Position numbers and translations under genes: made by a program. Below are positions 42,979 to 50,480 of a stretch of DNA of 64,000 bases, piece after piece. Position 1 is the stretch's first letter; the number at the start of each line of letters is the position of its first letter. The notes under the pieces are model-generated. The model worked only from the letters and a program-made list of their open reading frames with translations, searched no databases and was not told where the DNA came from. The stretch comes from JBQLZO01 sp052168315 (GTDB lineage: Bacteria > Planctomycetota > Phycisphaerae > Phycisphaerales > UBA1924): positions 62,001-126,000 of the forward strand of contig JBQLZO010000043.1 of the NCBI GenBank assembly GCA_052168315.1. The letters run 5' to 3'.

Positions 42979-43002
42979 GCCGGCGCGGGATCGCGTGCCG
43001 GC
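42979..43002 (-). terminator. Weak hairpin between the phn genes and mscS
   Basis: A 9-bp stem with one G-T pair (42979-42987 with 42994-43002) around a 6-base loop lies 63 bp past the phnC-phnE stop. No T-run follows on the minus strand, so it could be only an mRNA stability element. Low confidence. Confidence 0.25.
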
Positions 43003-43064
43003 GTTGGGGCGGAGCCGCCGCCGCGGGCCCGGTGGGGTTTGTGTTCAGAAACCGTGAGGGCGGC

Positions 43065-44813
43065 CTATTCGGGGATCAGGGATCGGCGGACCCGCACGGA
43101 CACGGCGTCCAGCGCGACCACGACGCCGAAGATCAGCAGGAGACACGCCAGTGCGGCAGGGAAATCCCGCATGTCCAGGTAGAACTTGATGTAGTACCCG
43201 ATGCCGCCCGCATCCACGATGCCCAGGACGCTGGCCGAGCGGACATTGTACTCGAGCATGAACAGCGCGAACGCGAGCGTGGCGGCCCGCGAGGCGGGCG
43301 CGACGGCGCGGAAGAAGATCTGGGGCCCCGATGCGCCGATCTCGCGGAGCGCTGATTGGGCCCGTCCCGGCGTGTTCTCGAACGACTCGTAGAAGAACTT
43401 GGTCAGGTATCCGACCGAATAGAGCGAGAGGGCGAGCACGCCGGCGAGCTGGCCGAAGCCCACGGCCGCGACGAACAGCAGCGCCCAGATGAGCGATGGG
43501 ACGGTGCGCACGGCGTTGAGCGCCTGGCGCAGGACGCTCCGCAGGAATCGCGGGCCGGTGTTGCGCGCGGCCAGCGCTGCCAGCGGGTACGCCAGCGCGA
43601 CGCCGACGGTGGTGCCGATGAGCGACATCTGGATCGTCTCGACGAGCGAGGCGAGCAGCGTGCCCCACGGGATGGCCGTGATCTCGGCGAGCGAGCCGGG
43701 CAGGAGGGCGCCGAGGAACGCGCTGATTCCCCTGACCGCCGAGCGTCCGCTCGTCTCGTGCAGCCCGAGGGATACGACGCTCCACGCGTACGCGGCGACG
43801 ACAACCAGCGCGATGAGCAGGAGCGAGCCCGGATGCATCCATGCGGGGCGGGCGGGGAAGGCCGGGGCGCTGGCGCCTTCGGCCCGGGTGCCGAGGCATC
43901 GCGGGTCGTCGGGTGTCTGGGCTTCGCAGGATGGGCAGGCGCTGCGCGCGGGCAGGGCGACCTGGTCCAGCGAGACAATGGTGTGTGCGCTGTGCGCGGT
44001 GCGGTCCGTGCTGCGCTGCTCGCGATCGCACGGCTGGGCGATCGATCCGGCGAGGCGTCCGGCGTGCAGGCAGTACCGCCGATCGGCGTACCGCGATGCC
44101 AGCGCTTCGTCGTGGAGCACCGAGACGAGCGTGATGCGGCGCTCCTCGCAGACGGAGCGGAGGAGCTGCATGATGCCCTCGGCGTGCTCTCGGTCGAGCG
44201 AGCAGACGGGCTCATCGGCGAGGATGACCGAGGGGCGCTGCATGAGCGCCCGCGCGATGGCGACGCGCTGGCGCTCGCCGCCGGACAGGCAGGAGATGGC
44301 CATCCGGGCGCGCTCGCGGAGCCCGACGCGCTCGACGAGTTCCATCGCGGCGATGCGCTCGTCGCGGGGCATGCGGGCCATCGAGCGGAGCAGGCCCACG
44401 CGCCCGAGGGCGCCATCGAGGACATTGCCGAGCACGGTGCGTTCGCTGACGAGCCGGAGGTCCTGGTAGATCGTGGCGATGGGGCCCGACCGCTCGACGA
44501 CGCCCGCCGTGGGCTCGAGCCGCCCGGAGAGGCATCCGAGGAGGGTGGTCTTGCCGGATCCGGACGGGCCGACGAGCACGGTGTGCGCGCCGCGCGGGAT
44601 GGTGAGCGTGACATCGTCGATGGCGCGGACGCCGCGCGGGTAGGTCAGCGACACGCGGTGCAGGCGGAAGGCGGGCGGTTCGAGGTCGGTCCGGCGGCTG
44701 GGCACGGCGCCGCGCCCTTCGGAGCGGGGCGATGCCGGGCGCACGCGGACCGGAGCGCCCGCTTCGTGCAGCGCTGCGGTGTCGCCACGCCCGGTTGCGT
44801 CGATCGCGGTCAT
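43065..44813 (-). CDS. Fused phosphonate ABC importer: PhnC-type ATPase joined to PhnE-type permease
   Basis: 582 residues combining two normally separate subunits. ATPase half (about 45-260): Walker A GPSGSGKT (82-89), Q-loop Gln117, signature LSGGE (176-180), Walker B ILADEP (Asp200, Glu201) and His234, all intact. A linker (about 262-325) has a CPSC motif (Cys293, Cys296) and Cys306. The permease half (about 328-582) has about five helices and an EAA-like loop ALREIGASGPQIFFRAVAP, matching PhnE. PhnC and PhnE normally meet as subunits, so a fusion is functionally reasonable. The reading frame is continuous with no sign of a frameshift. Starts 30 bp after the phnD stop, in the same operon. 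Confidence 0.92.
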   Translation of the reverse strand: MTAIDATGRGDTAALHEAGAPVRVRPASPRSEGRGAVPSRRTDLEPPAFRLHRVSLTYPRGVRAIDDVTLTIPRGAHTVLVGPSGSGKTTLLGCLSGRLEPTAGVVERSGPIATIYQDLRLVSERTVLGNVLDGALGRVGLLRSMARMPRDERIAAMELVERVGLRERARMAISCLSGGERQRVAIARALMQRPSVILADEPVCSLDREHAEGIMQLLRSVCEERRITLVSVLHDEALASRYADRRYCLHAGRLAGSIAQPCDREQRSTDRTAHSAHTIVSLDQVALPARSACPSCEAQTPDDPRCLGTRAEGASAPAFPARPAWMHPGSLLLIALVVVAAYAWSVVSLGLHETSGRSAVRGISAFLGALLPGSLAEITAIPWGTLLASLVETIQMSLIGTTVGVALAYPLAALAARNTGPRFLRSVLRQALNAVRTVPSLIWALLFVAAVGFGQLAGVLALSLYSVGYLTKFFYESFENTPGRAQSALREIGASGPQIFFRAVAPASRAATLAFALFMLEYNVRSASVLGIVDAGGIGYYIKFYLDMRDFPAALACLLLIFGVVVALDAVSVRVRRSLIPE

Positions 44814-44843
44814 CGAGCCATGCCCTTTGGAACGGCGTTCACT

Positions 44844-45866
44844 TCACTTCACGAAGCTGTCCACGGGCATCCCGACGCCCTCCATCGCTTCCAGGAGGGA
44901 TGCGATGTGCTCATCGCCATCGACGCGCCGGAACTCGGTGGCGCCGTAGACATTGGCGAGCAGTTCCGGGCGTTCGGTGGACAGGGCGAGCAGGGCCTCG
45001 GTGATGCGCTCGGAGAGGTCCTCGGAGATCCCGCCGCGGACGCAGACGAGGTGGGTGGGCACCTCCGGCGTGCGGGTGAGGATGCGGAGCTGGGCCCGCT
45101 GCTCGGGCGTGGTGTAGACATCCGCAGTGGGGCCCTCGACGGTGTAGAACGAGACCGCGCACAGGTCGGCCCGCCCGGCGAGCACCTGCTCAAGGGCCTG
45201 CGTGTACCCGCCCGCGAAGGCGACGGCGTCGAACACCTCGCTGGGGTCCTGGGCGGGCTCGAGGATCCCCTCGCGCACCAGTCGGAGCGTGGCCATGACG
45301 AAGCCGGAGGTGGAGGTGCGGCTGGTGAAGGCGACCTTCAGCGAGGAGGCGCGGGCCGCGACATCGTCCATCGACTGCAGGTCCGAGTCGTCCCGCACGA
45401 CCCAGACGGAGTCGTAGTTGGTCCGCTTGTTGCCCTGGGCATCGGCGCGGACCTCGGCGACGAGGAGGCGGGCGTCGGCATCGCGCCGGGCGAGCAGGAA
45501 GGGGAGGGATGAGACATACGCGACATCGGCCTGCTCGGAGACGAGCGCCTGGACGGAGGCCGAGTAGTCGCCGGGGACCACGGGCTCGACGGTGATGCCG
45601 AGCCGCTCGGTGAGGAACGCGGCGGCCGCATCGGCGTTCTCGCGCGTCTGCTCGGGGTCCTTCTGGCGCTGGAAGACGAAGACGAGTTTGGCCGGGTCTG
45701 CGGGCGTGGCTTCGGGCCCGGTCGCGCCGGCGGTCTGGCCCGCGGGGGCGTCGTTGTTCCCGTTGCTGTCGGATTCATTTCCGCACCCGGCGAGCCCGAG
45801 CGCGACCGCGCCTGCCAGCAGCAGGGCACACCACCGCATCACACCGTTCGTTGAGCACAGCGACAC
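44844..45866 (-). CDS. phnD: Phosphonate/phosphite-type ABC transporter substrate-binding lipoprotein (PhnD)
   Basis: 340 residues. Lipobox LGLAGC with Cys28, so membrane anchored. Periplasmic-binding fold (PhnD/TauA type): LVFVFQRQKDPEQTRENADAAAAFL, VEPVVPGDYSASVQALVSEQADVAYVSSLPFLL, LKVAFTSRTSTSGF, and VFDAVAFAGGYTQALEQVLAGRADLCAVS. The ligand may be phosphonate, phosphite or phosphate ester; the sequence alone does not settle it. The GTG start is preferred to the ATG 27 bp inside because AAAGAGGTA lies 6 bp before it. First gene of the importer operon. Confidence 0.93.
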   Translation of the reverse strand: MSLCSTNGVMRWCALLLAGAVALGLAGCGNESDSNGNNDAPAGQTAGATGPEATPADPAKLVFVFQRQKDPEQTRENADAAAAFLTERLGITVEPVVPGDYSASVQALVSEQADVAYVSSLPFLLARRDADARLLVAEVRADAQGNKRTNYDSVWVVRDDSDLQSMDDVAARASSLKVAFTSRTSTSGFVMATLRLVREGILEPAQDPSEVFDAVAFAGGYTQALEQVLAGRADLCAVSFYTVEGPTADVYTTPEQRAQLRILTRTPEVPTHLVCVRGGISEDLSERITEALLALSTERPELLANVYGATEFRRVDGDEHIASLLEAMEGVGMPVDSFVK

Positions 45867-45870
45867 AAAT

Positions 45871-45877
45871 TACCTCT
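45871..45877 (-). promoter_or_regulatory. Ribosome-binding site fixing the phnD GTG start
   Basis: AGAGGTA on the minus strand with core GAGG 6 bp from the GTG at 45864-45866. The alternative ATG at 45837-45839 has no comparable site, so the GTG is taken as the start. Confidence 0.6.
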
Positions 45878-46008
45878 TTCGACTGGGAGATCTGGAAGGG
45901 GCCGGACTGGGCCGGGGCGAGACGGCGGGCGGCCCGCTCGGCGGAGTGTAGCCGATTGGCTGAGACTGAGTCGCAATCGCGGGAGCGGAAGCGCGTTGAA
46001 GCGAGCGT

Positions 46009-47436
46009 TCAGCGCTCCCACGGCCAGTAGATCAGGTCTTCGTGCTTCCTTCGGTCCTGTTCCGGATCGGACGGTGGGGCGCCTCCGTCGTCGGTGGCAT
46101 TGATGCCCAGCGAGTACAGCAGGATCTCGCCCTCGGCGTCGACGCGGTAGACGAGGGGGGCCCCGGGGGTGGCGGCGAAGGGGTCGGCGGGGAGTTCGGG
46201 GAGGTAGCCGGGGACCAGCGATTCGAGGGTTGGTGGGGGGGTGCCGTCGTGTTCGTCCATGTACGCGGCGATGGCGAGTGCGGTGGTGGCGGCTGCGAGG
46301 CCGGCTTCGGCGGTGTCGAAGTTCATGAAGAAGGCTCCGAACACGGGCCTTAGGATCTCGAACTGGCGGCGGGCACGGATGTCGATGGTGCGCATGTAGG
46401 CATCGGGGTCGAGCGATGCCATGTCTCGGAGCGCTGCCGGCTTTCCGAACTCCCGGATCAGTCGCGCGTAGTAGTCATCGATGATCTTGTACAAGCCGCC
46501 ATGGGACATCCCGACGATCGGAGCGGTGCCGATCGAGTCGAGGCGGGATGCTCCGGGGCGATTCGTGTAGTGCGCATCGATGAGGTCAAGCTTCACGAGG
46601 GCTTCGCCCTGGAAGTACCACGCCCCTTCCGGGCGGAGGCCGCGGTGCATCCGGAATTCCTCGATCAGCGCCCGGGCTTGGTCGGCGCGCACTTCTCCGG
46701 TGGTTGCGCCTCCGAGGACGAGTTCGGCCGCCGTCACTTCCGCGGCCACCGCCACCAGGCCGCTGAGGTGGGTCGGCGTTGCGCCCGCGAGGCGCGCGTT
46801 CCCGAGGATCGATGCGATCGCCTCGCGGCGCACGCGCGGATCGGTGTTGGTGTTGTACAGGAGTTCATCGGCCTTCGCGTTGTCGCGTGCCTGAAGGATT
46901 GGCGGCATCGGTCGGTCGATCAGCGAGGTGGCATGCTGCTGGGGCATGACCACGACCTCGTGTTCGTTGAACGCGCGCATCAGGCGGAGCGCCTCTGGGT
47001 CTTCGAGCACAGCGCGGATCTGAGGCCACGCCCGCTCGCGCACCCTCGCCAGCACGAGCTCCATCGCGGCGCGCTCATCCTCGCTCAGTGAATCGACGTC
47101 GATGCGCCTGGACGCGTTGTCGGGATACATTACGGCGATTGCGATGTCACGCTGATAGAACCGCGACATCGGGTAGCCCTGGTCCCAACCCCATTCGAGC
47201 GCATCGCTGGTTTCGGCGCGCGCGATGTCGCGCACCTTCTGATACCGGTCCAGGGCAACAAGCGCTTCGAATTCGGCGATTCCGCCGCTCGCGTCCGGGA
47301 ACCGCTCGGAGATCATGGCGTCGAACTCGGCGATGTAGTCGCGCTGGGGGGCCTTCGGGGCGGTCAGCAGAAGGACCGCGAGTGCCGCGATGAGCAACAA
47401 GGCCGCCGCGGCGCTCCAGAGCAGGAATTTCTTCAT
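46009..47436 (-). CDS. Tandem paralogue 4 of 4: membrane-anchored protein of unknown function
   Basis: 475 residues. N-terminal membrane anchor (LLWSAAAALLLIAALAVLLL) then RDYIAEFDAMISERFPDASGG. Family blocks shared with the next three genes: a helical repeat (AWPQIRAVLEDPEALRLMRAF), an EHEVVVMP turn, RREAIASILGNARLAGATP, AWYFQGEALVKLDLIDAHYT, IVGMSHGGLYKIIDDYYA, and a C-terminal motif (TPPPTLESLVPGYLPELPADPFA..PLVYRVD..GEILLYSLG) seen at the ends of other planctomycete proteins. No enzyme motif. Likely periplasmic or extracytoplasmic. Its first ~32 codons lie inside a repeat identical to the previous gene's start. The most diverged at its centre among copies 2-4. Confidence 0.8.
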   Translation of the reverse strand: MKKFLLWSAAAALLLIAALAVLLLTAPKAPQRDYIAEFDAMISERFPDASGGIAEFEALVALDRYQKVRDIARAETSDALEWGWDQGYPMSRFYQRDIAIAVMYPDNASRRIDVDSLSEDERAAMELVLARVRERAWPQIRAVLEDPEALRLMRAFNEHEVVVMPQQHATSLIDRPMPPILQARDNAKADELLYNTNTDPRVRREAIASILGNARLAGATPTHLSGLVAVAAEVTAAELVLGGATTGEVRADQARALIEEFRMHRGLRPEGAWYFQGEALVKLDLIDAHYTNRPGASRLDSIGTAPIVGMSHGGLYKIIDDYYARLIREFGKPAALRDMASLDPDAYMRTIDIRARRQFEILRPVFGAFFMNFDTAEAGLAAATTALAIAAYMDEHDGTPPPTLESLVPGYLPELPADPFAATPGAPLVYRVDAEGEILLYSLGINATDDGGAPPSDPEQDRRKHEDLIYWPWER

Positions 47437-47585
47437 CGCGTGTGTCCTCGTTGGAATGGGGATCACTCAGGACGCCACGGTTCCCACGGCCAGTACACCC
47501 TGTCCCGCCGGGCGTTTCGGGGCTTGGTCAGGTCCTGCGCCTCGGCGCGGTCGTCGATGAGATCCCGCCCGAGTGAGTAGAGGAG
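47339..47585. repeat. 247-bp direct repeat, copy B (junction of paralogues 3 and 4)
   Basis: Identical base for base to 48811-49057, at a distance of exactly 1472 bp. It covers the C-terminal codons of paralogue 3, the 26-bp intergenic gap and the first ~32 codons of paralogue 4. Bounded by single-base differences at 47338 and 47586. Confidence 0.95.
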
Positions 47586-48908
47586 GACCTGGCCGGAATC
47601 CGTGATCCGGTAGACGAGCGGGGCGCCGGGGTCGGCGGCGAAGGGGTCGGCGGGGAGTTCGGGGAGGTAGTCGGGGACCAGCGATTCGAGGGTTGGTGGT
47701 GGGGTGTTGTCGTGGTCTTCCATGTAGGCGGCGATGGCGAGGGCGGTGATGGCGCCGGCGAGGTCGGCTTCGGCGAGGTCGAAGGTCTCGATGACATCCT
47801 CGAACGACGGGATGATCATGTTGAACAGCGCGCGGGCCCGCAGGTCGATGCCGCGCATGTACGCCTCCTTGTCGACCGACTCCATGTCGCGCATCGGCGC
47901 GGGCTGGCTGGCCTGCTGGATCAACCGGGTGAAGAACTCGTCGAAGACTTTGTGCATGCCTCCGTGTGAGATCCCGATGACAGGAGCGGTGGTGATCGAG
48001 TTGATGCGGGATGCGCCGGGGCGAGGCGTGTAGTGGGCATCGACGATGTCCAGCATCATGAGCGTCTCGCCTTCGAAGTACCACGCCGGCTCCGGGTGGA
48101 GGGCACGGTGCTTCAGGAACTCGGCGAGCAGCGTTCGCGCTTCTCCGGATCGCAGGCTTTGTTCGTTGATGGCCTCGAGCGCGATTTCGGCGGCCAGTGA
48201 CTCCACGGCCGCCATTGTCAGGCCTGGGACGATGCTCGGCGCAACGCCGGCCAGCCGCGCGTGCCCGAGCATCGACGCGATCGCCTCCCGTCGCACGCCC
48301 GGGTCGGTGCTCCCGCTAAACAGCAGGTCATCGGCCAGCGCGTTCCTGCGGACCGGGCTGAGGTGCGGTAAGGGGCGGTCGAAGATCGATGGCGCATCAA
48401 GAGGCGGCAGGACCACCACCTCGTGCTCGTTGAACGCGCGCATGAGACGCAGCGCTTCGGGATCCTCCAGCACCGCGCGGACCCGGGGCCACGCACGCTC
48501 CCGGGCCCGAGCCAGCACCAGCTCCACGGCGGAGTTGGCCTCGGCGCTCATCGATTCGCTGTCGACCCATGTGCCGCGCATGTCGTGATGCAGCACCGCA
48601 TCCGCCATGAACATCTCATCAAACCACTCCTGCTCATCCATTTCCAGTCCCCGGTCCACGCCCCACTGGTACGCATCCTTGGCCTCCGCCTCCGCGATGC
48701 TCCAGGCCCTGTCGTACCGGTTGAGTGCGGCCAGTGCCTCGAATGTGTCGGCTCCGCTGGACGCGTTCGGGAAGCGCTGGGCGATCATGGCGTCGAACTC
48801 GGCGATGTAATCGCGCTGGGGGGCCTTCGGGGCGGTCAGCAGAAGGACCGCGAGTGCCGCGATGAGCAACAAGGCCGCCGCGGCGCTCCAGAGCAGGAAT
48901 TTCTTCAT
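47463..48908 (-). CDS. Tandem paralogue 3 of 4: membrane-anchored protein of unknown function
   Basis: 481 residues with the same architecture as its neighbours: anchor helix (MKKFLLWSAAAALLLIAALA), RDYIAEFDAMIAQRFPNASSGADTFEALAALNRYDRAW, HEVVVLPPLDAPSIFDRPLPHL, AWYFEGETLMMLDIVDAHYT, VIGISHGGMHKVFDEFF and the C-terminal PPPTLESLVPDYLPELPADPFA...LLYSLGRDLIDD. The ATG has GAGGACACACGCG upstream. The 3' end with the gap beyond it is identical to paralogue 2's end, and its 5' end is identical to paralogue 4's start. So copies 2-4 were made by recent unequal recombination. Confidence 0.8.
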   Translation of the reverse strand: MKKFLLWSAAAALLLIAALAVLLLTAPKAPQRDYIAEFDAMIAQRFPNASSGADTFEALAALNRYDRAWSIAEAEAKDAYQWGVDRGLEMDEQEWFDEMFMADAVLHHDMRGTWVDSESMSAEANSAVELVLARARERAWPRVRAVLEDPEALRLMRAFNEHEVVVLPPLDAPSIFDRPLPHLSPVRRNALADDLLFSGSTDPGVRREAIASMLGHARLAGVAPSIVPGLTMAAVESLAAEIALEAINEQSLRSGEARTLLAEFLKHRALHPEPAWYFEGETLMMLDIVDAHYTPRPGASRINSITTAPVIGISHGGMHKVFDEFFTRLIQQASQPAPMRDMESVDKEAYMRGIDLRARALFNMIIPSFEDVIETFDLAEADLAGAITALAIAAYMEDHDNTPPPTLESLVPDYLPELPADPFAADPGAPLVYRITDSGQVLLYSLGRDLIDDRAEAQDLTKPRNARRDRVYWPWEPWRPE

Positions 48909-49057
48909 CGCGTGTGTCCTCGTTGGAATGGGGATCACTCAGGACGCCACGGTTCCCACGGCCAGTACACCCTGTCCCGCCGGGCGTTTCGGGGCTTGGT
49001 CAGGTCCTGCGCCTCGGCGCGGTCGTCGATGAGATCCCGCCCGAGTGAGTAGAGGAG
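48811..49057. repeat. 247-bp direct repeat, copy A (junction of paralogues 2 and 3)
   Basis: Identical to 47339-47585. It spans the last ~40 codons of paralogue 2, the gap and the first ~32 codons of paralogue 3, so the repeat unit equals one gene plus spacer (1472 bp). Flanking sequence is less similar. Confidence 0.95.
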
Positions 49058-50380
49058 CACCTGGCCGTCGTCCGTGACCCGGTAGACGAGCGGTGCGCCG
49101 GGGTCGGCGGCGAAGGGGTCGACGGGGAGTTCGGGGAGGTATTCGGGGACCAGCGATGCGAGTGTGGGTGGTGGGGTGTTGTTGTGGTCTTCCATGTACG
49201 CGGCGATGGCGAGGGCGGTGATGGCGCCGGCGAGGTCGGCTTCGGAGCGGTCGAAGGTCAGGATGACAGGCTCGAATGTTACGAGCAGAATGCCGAACGG
49301 CTCTCTGGCCCGCCGGTCGATGCTGCGCACGAAGGAGTTCTCGTCGACCGATTCCAGATCGCGCCTCGGAGCGGGCTGTTTGGCCTGCTGGATCTGGCGA
49401 GCGAAGAACTCATCGAAGATCTGGTACACGGCTCCGTGCGAGATGCCGATGATCGGGGCCGTGGCAATGGATGGGGTGCCGGATACGCCTGGGCGGGGCG
49501 TGTAGAAAGTTTCGATGAGGTCCAGCATCATCAGCGCCTCGCCCTCGAAGTACCAGGCCGGCTCCGGGCGGAGGCTGCGGTGCTTCAGGAACTCCGCGAG
49601 CAGCGTCCGCGCTTCTCCGGGATGCAGGCTTTGTTGGTTGATGGACTTGAGCACAGTCTCGGTGGCGATCGACTCCATTGACGCCATCCCCAGGCCAGGG
49701 ACGATCGTCGGTGTGGCACCGGCGAGCCGCGCGTTTCCGAGGATCGAGGCGATCGCTTCCCGGCGCATACCGGGGTCAGCGCTCTCGGTAAACAGCAGGT
49801 TATCGGCGAACGCGTTTGTTCGGGCCTGAGCCAGGTGTGGCGATTCGCGGTCGAAGATCGACGGCGCATCAGGAGGTGGCAGGACGACCACCTGGTGCTC
49901 GTTGAACGCACGGAGAATTCGCAATGCTTCGGGATCCTCCAGCACCGCGCGGATCTGGGGCCACGCACGCTCCCGGGCGCGAGCCAGCACCAGTTTCACG
50001 GCGGCGCTTGCTTCGTCGCCCATCGCCTCGCTGTCGATCCATGCGCGATGCTCGTGGCGATACAGGACCGCGTCCGATATCAGCATCTCGTTGAACCACT
50101 CCTGCTCATTCATTTCCAGCCCCTGGTCCACGCCCCACTGGTACGCATCTTTCGCCTCGGTCTCGGCGATGCTCCGAGCCCTGTCGTAGCGGTCGAGCGC
50201 TGCCAGCACCTCGAATGTGTCGGCCCCGCGGGATCCGTTCGGGAAGCGCTGGGCGATCATGGCGTCGAACTCGGCCATGTAGTCGCGATCGGGGGCCTTG
50301 GGTCGCATGAGGTGCAGGGTCACGACCCCGGCGACCAGCAGCAGCGCCACGCCCGCGGGGATGAGTATGTACTTCTTCAT
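48935..50380 (-). CDS. Tandem paralogue 2 of 4: membrane-anchored protein of unknown function
   Basis: 481 residues. Anchor MKKYILIPAGVALLLVAGVV (distinct from copies 3 and 4), then RDYMAEFDAMIAQRFPNGSRGADTFEVLAALDRYDRARSIAE. Shares the helical core (ARERAWPQIRAVLEDPEALRILRAF), AWYFEGEALMMLDLIETFYT and GISHGAVYQIFDEFFA, and the C-terminal 'YLPELPVDPFA..PLVYRVTDDGQVLLYSLG'. GGAGAGCAC lies 9 bp before the ATG. 100 bp from copy 1. No known catalytic residues. Confidence 0.8.
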   Translation of the reverse strand: MKKYILIPAGVALLLVAGVVTLHLMRPKAPDRDYMAEFDAMIAQRFPNGSRGADTFEVLAALDRYDRARSIAETEAKDAYQWGVDQGLEMNEQEWFNEMLISDAVLYRHEHRAWIDSEAMGDEASAAVKLVLARARERAWPQIRAVLEDPEALRILRAFNEHQVVVLPPPDAPSIFDRESPHLAQARTNAFADNLLFTESADPGMRREAIASILGNARLAGATPTIVPGLGMASMESIATETVLKSINQQSLHPGEARTLLAEFLKHRSLRPEPAWYFEGEALMMLDLIETFYTPRPGVSGTPSIATAPIIGISHGAVYQIFDEFFARQIQQAKQPAPRRDLESVDENSFVRSIDRRAREPFGILLVTFEPVILTFDRSEADLAGAITALAIAAYMEDHNNTPPPTLASLVPEYLPELPVDPFAADPGAPLVYRVTDDGQVLLYSLGRDLIDDRAEAQDLTKPRNARRDRVYWPWEPWRPE

Positions 50381-50480
50381 CGCGGGGTGCTCTCCATCGT
50401 TCGGGCATGCGCGAATGAGGCGCACCGTCCGCCGGCATCCGTGTGCCGGGTGGGCGGTGGCGGCTCGGCCAGAGCGTACC

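Noticed and set aside
43065..44813. A frameshift or lost stop joining phnC and phnE
   Set aside because: Both halves are in one frame with intact motifs and normal composition through the linker; there is no sign of a broken stop or start within the join.
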